From a virus: DNA of 31,042 bases. Numbering within the stretch: position 1 is the stretch's first letter; every line of letters begins with the position of its first letter. A program made the translations under genes and the position numbers. The stretch spans positions 1-31,042 of IMG/VR virus record IMGVR_UViG_3300009790_002314; one strand, 5' to 3'. The notes beneath the pieces are model-generated. The model saw only the letters and a list, made by a program, of their open reading frames with translations. It did no database searches and was not told where the DNA came from. Below, one piece after another: positions 1 through 6,791 of the stretch.

Positions 1-399
1 ACACAAATTGTTAGTGGAGATTTGGCAGCGTTCTTTAATAACCTTCCTGATTTACATGTAACATGGAGTACATCTCCTAAGTTAAGTTTAAGTGGAGAAA
101 AGATAGAAGAGGCTTTGAACCCCGAGGCACTATCTTCAATGAATGGGGTTTGGAACAGTCATTTATATAATAAATTTGTTGTTAGAGATATGAATGATTT
201 TGAAGAAGTAGATATTTTTGTTGAGGCATATAAAGAGGCAGGTGTAAAACTAGATGCTGTTTACTGTATGCCTGAAGGAGCAACATTAGAACAACAAACA
301 TTAACTGCTAAAGGCGTAGCAGAAGCTTGTATGGAAACAGGATATAAGTTTAGCCCACGATTACATATTGATTTATTTGGCAACGCTTGGGGAACATAA
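1..399 (+). CDS. queE: 7-carboxy-7-deazaguanine synthase QueE, C-terminal part (partial at window edge)
   Basis: The reading frame is open from base 1, so the gene starts upstream of the window and only about 132 C-terminal residues are visible. The tail shows motifs typical of the QueE radical-SAM family: a VYCMPEG segment followed about 35 residues later by SPRLHIDLFGN near the C-terminus. QueE converts 6-carboxy-tetrahydropterin to 7-carboxy-7-deazaguanine, using SAM and a 4Fe-4S cluster. The cluster-binding CxxxCxxC motif would lie in the missing N-terminus, so catalytic competence cannot be checked here. FolE, QueD and a DpdA-like protein downstream fit a pathway that makes 7-deazaguanine for phage DNA. 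The stop codon overlaps the next start (TAATG). The TTG at 22 is not a credible start because the frame continues upstream. Confidence 0.85.
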   Translation, partial: TQIVSGDLAAFFNNLPDLHVTWSTSPKLSLSGEKIEEALNPEALSSMNGVWNSHLYNKFVVRDMNDFEEVDIFVEAYKEAGVKLDAVYCMPEGATLEQQTLTAKGVAEACMETGYKFSPRLHIDLFGNAWGT

Positions 400-608
400 T
401 GAAATGGAAAGACATTAAAGAAACTTTATGGGGACAGAATCCTCAGCAAGACATTGACACCTGGAAAGATCCAGATCCAGATGAGTTAAGTATAGACAAT
501 GCTTATAAGACTAGATGGATTTGGTATCATACAATACTAGCAGTAGAATTATTCTTGGTTATTGTAATACAGTTATTAATATTTTTATTATTGGCAATTA
601 AATTATGA
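399..608 (+). CDS. small membrane protein, 69 aa, unknown function
   Basis: I do not recognise this protein. The start chosen is the ATG at 399, which overlaps the queE stop as TAATG; a TTG 12 bases earlier is less likely. The first 45 residues are polar and rich in Asp, Lys and Trp. The last 25 residues form one strongly hydrophobic segment rich in Leu, Ile and Val, ending in a single Lys and Leu. It therefore looks like a single-pass, C-terminally anchored membrane protein with its soluble part at the N-terminus. It is coupled on both sides: the stop overlaps the start of the phosphoribosyltransferase as ATGA. Its position inside the deazaguanine operon does not by itself give a function. 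Confidence 0.65.
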   Translation: MKWKDIKETLWGQNPQQDIDTWKDPDPDELSIDNAYKTRWIWYHTILAVELFLVIVIQLLIFLLLAIKL

Positions 609-1111
609 AGAGTGCAATAGATCCAAGAACAACAGAAGAAAAAATTTATGTTACATGGGACGAGAACAAAGCGTTAGTCTATGAACTTTACGAACAAATA
701 AAAATAGCAAGGTGGTATTTTAATGAAACATTATCTGTTCATCATCAAAGACCTGTTAAAAGAATTGTAGGTGTAAGTCGAGGAGGACTTATTCCAGGTG
801 TTATGTTAAGTCATATGTTTGATGCAGAGTTTGAACCATTAGTTTGGCAAACAAGAGATGGTGGAGAAACAGATACAATTAAAGCTGTTGAATTAAACAA
901 TAGTGATATACTAGAGGATACCATTTTTGTAGATGATATATGTGATAGTGGCACAACAATAAAACAAATAAGAGCTTTAATTCCAGATAGTCAATGGGCA
1001 GTACTTCACAACAAATTGGGTGAAATGGATGTTGACTTTGAAGGTAAAAGGCTGTATCATGATGGAATACCTGACAAAAGATGGGTAGTTTACCCTTGGG
1101 AAAAGAGTTAA
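605..1111 (+). CDS. type I phosphoribosyltransferase
   Basis: 168 aa. It carries the PRPP-binding signature of type I phosphoribosyltransferases, FVDDICDSGTT near residues 108-118: two acidic residues after a hydrophobic strand, then DSGTT for the 5'-phosphate loop. A PPi-loop-like segment, GVSRGGLIPG, lies near residues 56-65. Length and motifs resemble xanthine/hypoxanthine-guanine phosphoribosyltransferases, which join a purine base to PRPP. In this operon the substrate could be guanine (salvage that feeds GTP to FolE) or a deazaguanine base, but nothing in the sequence decides between them. The start overlaps the upstream stop by ATGA. A late-type promoter for folE follows directly after the stop. 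Confidence 0.8.
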   Translation: MKSAIDPRTTEEKIYVTWDENKALVYELYEQIKIARWYFNETLSVHHQRPVKRIVGVSRGGLIPGVMLSHMFDAEFEPLVWQTRDGGETDTIKAVELNNSDILEDTIFVDDICDSGTTIKQIRALIPDSQWAVLHNKLGEMDVDFEGKRLYHDGIPDKRWVVYPWEKS

Positions 1112-1116
1112 CGATG

Positions 1117-1124
1117 TATAAATA
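1117..1124 (+). promoter_or_regulatory. T4-late-like promoter box upstream of folE
   Basis: TATAAATA matches the T4 late promoter consensus exactly and lies in the gap between the phosphoribosyltransferase stop (1111) and folE (1187). If initiation is about 6 bases past the box, as in T4, the folE leader would be about 57 bases and include the AGGAGAAAAA-type ribosome site just before the ATG. The site is short and the genome is AT-rich, so position is the main support. Confidence 0.5.
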
Positions 1125-1186
1125 TAAAGGTAACACAAAGGTTACAAACATAACAAATAATATCCGTGTAAGGAATAGGAGAAAAA

Positions 1187-1861
1187 ATGGCTTTTAATAA
1201 GACAAAAACAGACCCTGAGTTGGGTCTTAAAATTCACGAACACTTAGTCAAGTGTGGAGTAGAAACCCCCGTAGTAGATAATGGATTAACTCGTACAGAG
1301 AAGATTGATCTAATAGAACAAAACTTTGTTGAAGTTATGAACACATTAGGACTTGATCTTCAAGATGATAGTCTGATGGACACACCTAAGCGTGTGGCAA
1401 AAATGTATGTGAACGAAATCTTTTGGGGACTAGACTATGAGGCATTTCCAAAATGCACAGCAGTTGAAAACAAAATGGAATATGAAAGCATGGTTATAGA
1501 AAGGAACATTAATGTTCAATCTAACTGTGAACACCACTTTGTTGTAATTGATGGTGTAGGAACTGTGGCATACATTCCTAATAAAAAAGTATTAGGATTG
1601 AGTAAACTTAATAGAGTAGTAGAATACTTTTCTAAAAGACCTCAGATACAAGAACGTCTAACAGAACAAGTATATTATGCACTACAATACATTCTCGATA
1701 CAGACAATATTGCAGTAGTTATTGATGCTCAGCATTATTGCGTAAAGAGTAGAGGTGTAGAAGATGTAGGTTCGTCTACTATTACTAGCAAACTTGGTGG
1801 TGGTTTTAAAGATGACCAAGCACTAAGGCATGAATTTATGAATATGATTGCCTACAAATAA
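1187..1861 (+). CDS. folE: GTP cyclohydrolase I
   Basis: 224 aa, close to the usual length of the family. It opens the guanine ring of GTP to give 7,8-dihydroneopterin triphosphate, the first step to preQ0 and also to folate. The zinc ligands expected from E. coli FolE are present: C114 and H117 in the NCEHH motif, and C185 in AQHYCVKSRG. MDTPKRVAK near residues 64-72 and the conserved GLSKLNR segment are also present. The start follows an AGGAG-type ribosome site. With QueE and QueD in the same block, the role here is most likely supply of the 7-deazaguanine precursor, not folate synthesis. It sits behind a late-type promoter box. Confidence 0.96.
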   Translation: MAFNKTKTDPELGLKIHEHLVKCGVETPVVDNGLTRTEKIDLIEQNFVEVMNTLGLDLQDDSLMDTPKRVAKMYVNEIFWGLDYEAFPKCTAVENKMEYESMVIERNINVQSNCEHHFVVIDGVGTVAYIPNKKVLGLSKLNRVVEYFSKRPQIQERLTEQVYYALQYILDTDNIAVVIDAQHYCVKSRGVEDVGSSTITSKLGGGFKDDQALRHEFMNMIAYK

Positions 1862-1875
1862 CAAGAGATTTTATT

Positions 1876-2385
1876 ATGAATATTGATGGAAAGCACATAG
1901 TCTTAGACTTAGAAACATTATCAACTAGAGCCAATGCAGCTATTGTTTCAATAGGAGCAGTAGCAATTGAAGGCCTTGAGATAGTTGACGAGTTTTATGT
2001 TAATGTAGATCCTAAAACATGTAAAGATGTAGGACTACACATAGATCCTTTGACTATTGAATGGTGGGCAGAACAGGATAGGGAAACAAGAGAAGCATTA
2101 CAAATAAATCCTGTTCCATTACAAGAGGCATTGGACAAATTTATTAGTTGGTATGGAAGTGAGTCAATTCCTATTTGGGGATTTGGCGCTAACTTTGATG
2201 TAGTTATTATTGAGAGTGCTTTACATGCAGAAAACATTGCTACACCCTGGAAGTTCTGGGACATTAATTGTTTAAGAACATTAAGTAATGTATTGGATAA
2301 AAGACTACCCAAAAAGAATAATCACAATGCGTTAGATGACGCTAAAGCAGAGGGAAATCTTTTAATAGATATTTTGAGGTCATGA
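1876..2385 (+). CDS. DnaQ-fold 3'-5' exonuclease (DexA / Rv2179c-like)
   Basis: 169 aa. The N-terminus has an ExoI-type acidic motif, LDLETLSTRANAAIVSIGA (first catalytic D and E near residues 11 and 13). An ExoII-like region with FGANFD follows near residues 112-117. The C-terminus has NHNALDDAKAEG, an ExoIII-type H-x(4)-D pattern. The TRANAAI stretch after the acidic motif is typical of the DexA/Rv2179c group of RNase-T-like exonucleases. T4 encodes a comparable exonuclease, DexA. The substrate, DNA or RNA ends, cannot be told from sequence. The stop overlaps the start of the DpdA-like gene (ATGA), so the two are probably translated together. Confidence 0.85.
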   Translation: MNIDGKHIVLDLETLSTRANAAIVSIGAVAIEGLEIVDEFYVNVDPKTCKDVGLHIDPLTIEWWAEQDRETREALQINPVPLQEALDKFISWYGSESIPIWGFGANFDVVIIESALHAENIATPWKFWDINCLRTLSNVLDKRLPKKNNHNALDDAKAEGNLLIDILRS

Positions 2386-3722
2386 ATAAATTAGAATATG
2401 TAATATCAGGAACATCGTATATGCGTTTAAGCAATCCAGGAATTGCTTTGGACGAAACGAATACTGCTATTGTAAACATGTTGATTGATAAGTTATGTAA
2501 AGACTTTTCACATAACATATCCTTATTATATAATGCTCATACCGAAAGTGCATTTGGAGAAAGGTTTAAACCTTATAAAGACCATGTTCATAGCATACAT
2601 GCTGACTCTGGTGGTCTACAAATGATTACATTAGGTTTAGATATTACAGATGAATTAAAAGATAAAGTTTATGAGAACCAGGCAGAGTACGCAGATGTAG
2701 GTATGTGTTTTGATGAGATACCTGTTAAGGTTCGAGAAGGAAGGTCAGAAAGAAATGACACAAAAGGTAGATCGTTTGATAGAGAAAATTTTGAAGACTA
2801 TGCTAGGAAGACAGGACAAAATGTTAAACGTCAACTAGAGGTTTTTGACAGTAAAGAGAGTAGCTGCAAACCATTTGTTATTATACAAGGGAACGATATT
2901 GATACATACCTGAGTTGGTATCAGTATATTATGGAAGAGATCCCTACTGAATGGCACAATCGTTTGGGTGGAGTAGCATTAGGTGCAGCTGCTCTCGGCA
3001 CTGGTGCATTAGAAGATATTAAAAGAGGTTTTATAGCATCTGAGATTGAGAAGATGTGGCCACAAGATAAAATGCACTTACACGTCTTAGGTATTGGTTC
3101 TATTAGACGAATGTTGCCTTACTTGGTGTTCCAAAACAACGGTCTTTATAAGGATATTAATATATCATATGACTCTACAACTCATAGTAGGGCGGTTGAG
3201 ACGGGTTTATATTACATGGGACAAGGCACAACTAAGTTTAGCAGAGAGATGTCCAATTTCTATACAGAAATGTATCAAAACTGCATGAAAACGGTTAATT
3301 TGGGTGTAGAAATAGACGAATTTCACACTCTTTTAAACACACCTAGTCTAAAGGCAAAGGAACAATATGGAGATTTGAATAAGTGGTTGTATGTTAGAAC
3401 AGCATTTATCCTAATGTCTATTAGAAACTTTATGCAACACTTAGAACAGATGACTGAGAAGGAACCATTGTTAAAATTTGCAAGTAGAATGAAACTAGAG
3501 CCTGTATTCAATGCTTTATATAATGTTGAAGACAGAGATTCGTTTGAAACATGGTTACGAGAAACAAGAACAGTTAAAGAGTTAAAAAGTCAAGCAATTG
3601 GTACTGGAGATGAGGGAGAACTAGAAGTAGAACTTCCTGCAACAGATCAAGATGCTTTGAAAGAGTTTAAGAAAAGTAATTTTAAAAAGGAGACAGGCAG
3701 TTTAGATGAACTGTTTGGTTAG
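2382..3722 (+). CDS. dpdA: DpdA-like DNA deazaguanine transglycosylase (TGT superfamily)
   Basis: 446 aa. TGT-superfamily proteins swap guanine for a 7-deazaguanine base; the DpdA branch acts on DNA. The hallmark HADSGGLQM is present (D75), matching the DSGG[FY]Q active-site motif of tRNA-guanine transglycosylase. A CFDEIPV motif near residue 110, a VIIQGN strand and an LGGVALG phosphate-binding-like loop follow in the expected order. ISYDSTTHSRA, around residue 262, is where the catalytic aspartate of the second half should be. No zinc-binding Cys cluster of the bacterial tRNA enzyme is visible, which favours DpdA over a tRNA TGT. FolE, QueD and QueE next door supply the base. No QueC is seen in this window; it may lie upstream or be provided by the host. 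Confidence 0.85.
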   Translation: MNKLEYVISGTSYMRLSNPGIALDETNTAIVNMLIDKLCKDFSHNISLLYNAHTESAFGERFKPYKDHVHSIHADSGGLQMITLGLDITDELKDKVYENQAEYADVGMCFDEIPVKVREGRSERNDTKGRSFDRENFEDYARKTGQNVKRQLEVFDSKESSCKPFVIIQGNDIDTYLSWYQYIMEEIPTEWHNRLGGVALGAAALGTGALEDIKRGFIASEIEKMWPQDKMHLHVLGIGSIRRMLPYLVFQNNGLYKDINISYDSTTHSRAVETGLYYMGQGTTKFSREMSNFYTEMYQNCMKTVNLGVEIDEFHTLLNTPSLKAKEQYGDLNKWLYVRTAFILMSIRNFMQHLEQMTEKEPLLKFASRMKLEPVFNALYNVEDRDSFETWLRETRTVKELKSQAIGTGDEGELEVELPATDQDALKEFKKSNFKKETGSLDELFG

Positions 3723-3726
3723 TAAC

Positions 3727-3804
3727 ATGGATGAAGGTTGGTTAGTAGGTTTAATGATGTTAGGCTTTGTAATAATGGAGATGTTTTTATATGTCAGTTT
3801 CTAA
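3727..3804 (+). CDS. micro-ORF, 25-aa hydrophobic peptide
   Basis: An ATG-started frame of 25 codons fills the 68-base gap between the dpdA-like stop and the next gene and overlaps that gene's start by 14 bases. After a short acidic start (MDEG) the peptide is almost entirely hydrophobic, rich in Met, Leu, Val and Phe, long enough for one membrane span. No clear ribosome site precedes it, so translation would probably depend on termination of the upstream gene. It resembles the tiny membrane peptides at 23070-23312, which is the main reason to list it. Confidence 0.4.
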   Translation: MDEGWLVGLMMLGFVIMEMFLYVSF

Positions 3805-4177
3805 TAGAATGATAAAGGTATCCTTCCAGAGAGAAGGTATCCACATGTTCCCTGGAGCAGATACAAATCCAGATTATGCAACAGGTGATTGGAGAGATGT
3901 TAGTTTTTTAGGTTATCCTCATAGACACATCTTCCATTTTTATGTAACACTAGGTGTTTCACATAATGACAGAGACGTGGAGTTTATACAGTTTAAGAGA
4001 GAATTGGAAAGACAGTTTGAACAAGGTGTACTACAACTAGACCACCAATCATGTGAAATGATAGCAGAATCTCTTATAAATTATATAGAGGAACAGTATC
4101 CTAACCGTTCAGTCCGAGTGGAAGTATATGAAGATAATGAAAACGGAGCAATCTTAGAAAATGATTTATTTAATTGA
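3791..4177 (+). CDS. reduced T-fold (QueD-like) protein, function unknown
   Basis: 128 aa, starting at an ATG 10 bases after a GGAG site. It looks like a divergent relative of QueD/6-pyruvoyl-tetrahydropterin synthase. A PHRHIFHFYV segment (H44, H46, H49) sits where QueD has its HGHN zinc motif. VEFIQFKREL resembles the QueD VDFGDLK segment. LDHQSCEMIAE (D84, H85, E89) then looks like the LDH...PTAEN region with the intervening loop deleted. The C-terminus, VRVEVYEDNENGA, resembles the final QueD strand with its conserved Glu. A standard QueD follows at 5254, so this is a second T-fold protein in the same operon. It could be a non-catalytic partner or a separate enzyme on a deazaguanine or pterin. 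The homology is inferred by eye only. Confidence 0.55.
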   Translation: MSVSNRMIKVSFQREGIHMFPGADTNPDYATGDWRDVSFLGYPHRHIFHFYVTLGVSHNDRDVEFIQFKRELERQFEQGVLQLDHQSCEMIAESLINYIEEQYPNRSVRVEVYEDNENGAILENDLFN

Positions 4178-5267
4178 TTTAGAGTATGTAGAAACACGAT
4201 ATACTGCCCAATGGAAATCAGCATTTCCTCAGATGATGGCAAATGCTATAAAAACAGATATAACATCAATTGAAGGTCCAAAAGAAATACCACCTTCTAC
4301 ATCTCCAGGTGCCTTTTTAAACTTTGGTGGTACCAATATTTACAAGTCAGCACAAGTTATAGAAATTGCTAGTAGGTTTACCAATGATGAGATACAAGAT
4401 GGTGACCAATTTGTATTTGCAGATGCTTGGCATACAGGTATCTTACAATTAAAATATATGGCAGAACTTTTACAGAAAGATATAACAATACATGCTTTAT
4501 GGCATGCTGGTAGTTATGATCAACATGATTTTTTAGGTAGACTTATAGGAGATAAACCTTGGGTTAGGCATACAGAAGAAGCTATATTCCATGCAGTAGA
4601 TAAAAATTATTTTGCATCTACATTTCATATGGAACTATTTGCTAATTGTTTTTTCTCAGATCCTGATTGGCAAAAACCTAAAAAGGCAGAATATTTAGCA
4701 AGTAAAATGGTTAGATCAGGTTGGCCTATGGAGTATCTAGAAATGATGATAAACAACGACATTGAAGATGGTTGTAACAACAAAAAAGATAAAATTTTAT
4801 TCCCACATAGAATTGCACCTGAGAAACAAGTAGATATATTTAAAGACTTAGAAAAAGAATTACCTCAATATGAATTTATTGTATGCCAAGAAAAAGAATT
4901 AACAAAACCTGAATATCACAAATTGTTAGGTGAGGCAAAGATGGTATTTAGTGCTAACTTACAAGAAACATTAGGTATATCTTGTTATGAAGCACTATGT
5001 ACAAAAGGAATGCCATTAGTTCCTGAAAGACTAAGTTACAAAGAAATGTATGAAGATAGATTTATGTATCCTTCTAAATGGACACAGAATTGGAAAGAGT
5101 ATCAGGAACATAAAGAAGAATTAAAAGAAAAGATTGTTACTTTGATGGAGAGTTATAATACTAATGAAGTCTTAGCTGACATTGAAACAAATAAAGAAAG
5201 GTTGCAACTACAATATTTTGGAGGTGGCAACTTATACACGGAGATATATAACAATGAACCAACCTGA
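4161..5267 (+). CDS. GT-B fold glycosyltransferase (GT4-like)
   Basis: 368 aa. The C-terminal half is typical of GT-B retaining glycosyltransferases. ILFPHRIAPEKQ, near residue 215, resembles the start of the nucleotide-sugar domain. It is followed by a YHKLLGEAKMVFSAN segment and ETLGISCYEAL with the EX7E pattern (E269 and E277), then a MPLVPERLSY loop. The N-terminal half is less conserved but has a Rossmann-like region with an ALWHAGSYDQHD stretch. T4 phages use unrelated GT-B enzymes to glucosylate hydroxymethylcytosine in their DNA. Here the gene sits between a T-fold protein and QueD in a DpdA block, so a sugar on a deazaguanine base is a reasonable but unproven idea. Overlaps both neighbours, by 17 and 14 bases. 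Confidence 0.7.
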   Translation: MIYLIDLEYVETRYTAQWKSAFPQMMANAIKTDITSIEGPKEIPPSTSPGAFLNFGGTNIYKSAQVIEIASRFTNDEIQDGDQFVFADAWHTGILQLKYMAELLQKDITIHALWHAGSYDQHDFLGRLIGDKPWVRHTEEAIFHAVDKNYFASTFHMELFANCFFSDPDWQKPKKAEYLASKMVRSGWPMEYLEMMINNDIEDGCNNKKDKILFPHRIAPEKQVDIFKDLEKELPQYEFIVCQEKELTKPEYHKLLGEAKMVFSANLQETLGISCYEALCTKGMPLVPERLSYKEMYEDRFMYPSKWTQNWKEYQEHKEELKEKIVTLMESYNTNEVLADIETNKERLQLQYFGGGNLYTEIYNNEPT

Positions 5268-5727
5268 ACCTTATAGAGATTACAAGTACTACTCTACAAA
5301 AACTTATGGACATGAAGAAGGTCTTTCATGTATGTTTAGACAACCTTTGGCAACTCATAGTCATTGTAGTTTACTACATGGTTACGCTTTGTCTTTTAGT
5401 TTTAAATTTGGGTGTGACCATCTCGATGATAAAAATTGGGTGGTAGACTTTGGAGACTTAAAAGATTTAAAAGCATGGTTAAAAGATTCTTTTGATCACA
5501 AGCATGCAGTTTGTAAAGACGATCCTGAACTACAAGAGTTTCTATTAATAGAACAGAAAGGATTGTCAGAAGTAAGAGTTATGAATGGTGTTGGATGTGA
5601 GAAATTTGCAGAACACGCATTCCACTTTGCTAATGATCTAGTTAAAAAGAAAACGAATGGTAGATGTTATGCTGTGTCATGTGAAGTTCGAGAACATGGA
5701 GCTAATAGCGCTATCTACGAGGGCTAA
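5254..5727 (+). CDS. queD: 6-carboxy-5,6,7,8-tetrahydropterin synthase QueD
   Basis: 157 aa from the ATG at 5254, which has GGAG 10 bases upstream; an in-frame extension to 5182 lies wholly inside the glycosyltransferase gene and is rejected. The T-fold motifs are clear: HSHCSLLHGYAL (H35, catalytic-type C38, H42), NWVVDFGDLK at 61-70, and SFDHKHAV with the D/H pair near residues 81-82. An EHGANSAIYE C-terminus completes the pattern. QueD converts dihydroneopterin triphosphate (the FolE product) to 6-carboxy-tetrahydropterin, the QueE substrate. One oddity is that the last zinc His of the usual HGH motif is Tyr (HGY). From memory this substitution occurs in a recognised subgroup of the family, so I do not take it as inactivation. 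Confidence 0.88.
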   Translation: MNQPEPYRDYKYYSTKTYGHEEGLSCMFRQPLATHSHCSLLHGYALSFSFKFGCDHLDDKNWVVDFGDLKDLKAWLKDSFDHKHAVCKDDPELQEFLLIEQKGLSEVRVMNGVGCEKFAEHAFHFANDLVKKKTNGRCYAVSCEVREHGANSAIYEG

Positions 5728-5729
5728 TA

Positions 5730-6791
5730 ATGAAAGTAGCTCTTGTTACAGACACCCACTTTGGTGCCAGGTCAGATCATTTAGCTTTTGATGCTTACTT
5801 TGAAAAATTTTATACTGATTTTTTCTTTCCTTACTTAGAACAGGAAGGTATTAAAACAATATGTCATTTGGGTGATATATTTGATAGAAGAAAGTATATA
5901 AATTTTAATACATTGAAGTCTTGTAAAAGATACTTCTTTGGTAAAGCAGCAGAACTAGGTATTGAGATACATATGGTACCTGGCAATCATGATACATACT
6001 TTAAAAATACAAATGATGTAAACAGCCCTGACTTATTGTTAGGGGAATATAACAACATAACATTATATCAAGAACCAACAGAAATAATGTTAGACAGAGA
6101 GAAGGTACTTTACCTTCCATGGATATGCGGAGAAAATTATGACAGGACTATGGCCAAGATTTCAGAGACTGATGCAAAAACTTGCTTCGGACATTTCGAA
6201 TTCGCAGGTTACGATCTTCTTCCAGGTATGCCTAATCTCCACGGCATGGACTCTACTATTTTTAGTGATTTTGAGCTTGTGGTTAGTGGCCATTTTCATC
6301 ATAGGCATAGCAGAGGGAATATTACATATATGGGCAACCCTTACGAAATCACTTGGAGTGATTACGAAGATCCCAGAGGATTTGCGGTCTTCGATACAGT
6401 TCAAAGATCATTGGAATACCACAACAACCCTTATAGACTCTTCCATAAAATCTATTATGACGACTCCAATTTTGAAGGTGTTAACAACATCAGTCATTTT
6501 GATTTTGATTCTATTGTTGGTGGTAATGTAAAACTAATTGTAAGTAATAAGACAGACTTTACAAGGTTTGACCACTTTGTAGACAAGTTATATCAATGTA
6601 ACTTAATTGATCTAAAAATTATAGAAGACTTTTCAGAGTTTGAAGATGAAGCATTAGGTGAAGATATAGATTTAGAAGATACAATGACGTTATTAAAAGA
6701 TTATGTTAATTCAGTTGAAACAGATTTAGATAAACAAAGAATTAAAAATCTATTACAGAGTTTATATGTGGAAGCACAAGATATAGGATGA
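5730..6791 (+). CDS. 47: gp47-like recombination endonuclease subunit (Mre11/SbcD nuclease)
   Basis: 353 aa; T4 gp47 is of similar size. It has the calcineurin-like phosphoesterase motifs in order: DTHFGAR near the N-terminus, HLGDIFDRR, PGNHDTY, and a SGHFHHRH motif, which supply the metal-binding Asp, His and Asn residues of Mre11/SbcD nucleases. With gp46 it forms the complex that resects DNA ends for recombination-dependent replication. The stop overlaps the gp46 start as ATGA, as expected for two subunits of one complex. It begins 2 bases after queD, so it may share transcripts with the modification block. The segment 6140-6440 uses more C-ending codons than the rest of the gene. Confidence 0.96.
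   Translation: MKVALVTDTHFGARSDHLAFDAYFEKFYTDFFFPYLEQEGIKTICHLGDIFDRRKYINFNTLKSCKRYFFGKAAELGIEIHMVPGNHDTYFKNTNDVNSPDLLLGEYNNITLYQEPTEIMLDREKVLYLPWICGENYDRTMAKISETDAKTCFGHFEFAGYDLLPGMPNLHGMDSTIFSDFELVVSGHFHHRHSRGNITYMGNPYEITWSDYEDPRGFAVFDTVQRSLEYHNNPYRLFHKIYYDDSNFEGVNNISHFDFDSIVGGNVKLIVSNKTDFTRFDHFVDKLYQCNLIDLKIIEDFSEFEDEALGEDIDLEDTMTLLKDYVNSVETDLDKQRIKNLLQSLYVEAQDIG

Noticed and set aside
5182-5253. N-terminal extension of QueD
   Set aside because: The extra 24 codons lie entirely within the glycosyltransferase frame, while the ATG at 5254 has a GGAG site and begins at the usual QueD N-terminus.
6139-6531. Second plus-strand frame of 130 codons inside gp47
   Set aside because: It overlaps the conserved phosphoesterase motifs of gp47 and encodes a low-complexity hydrophobic product. 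It is best explained by the locally different codon use.
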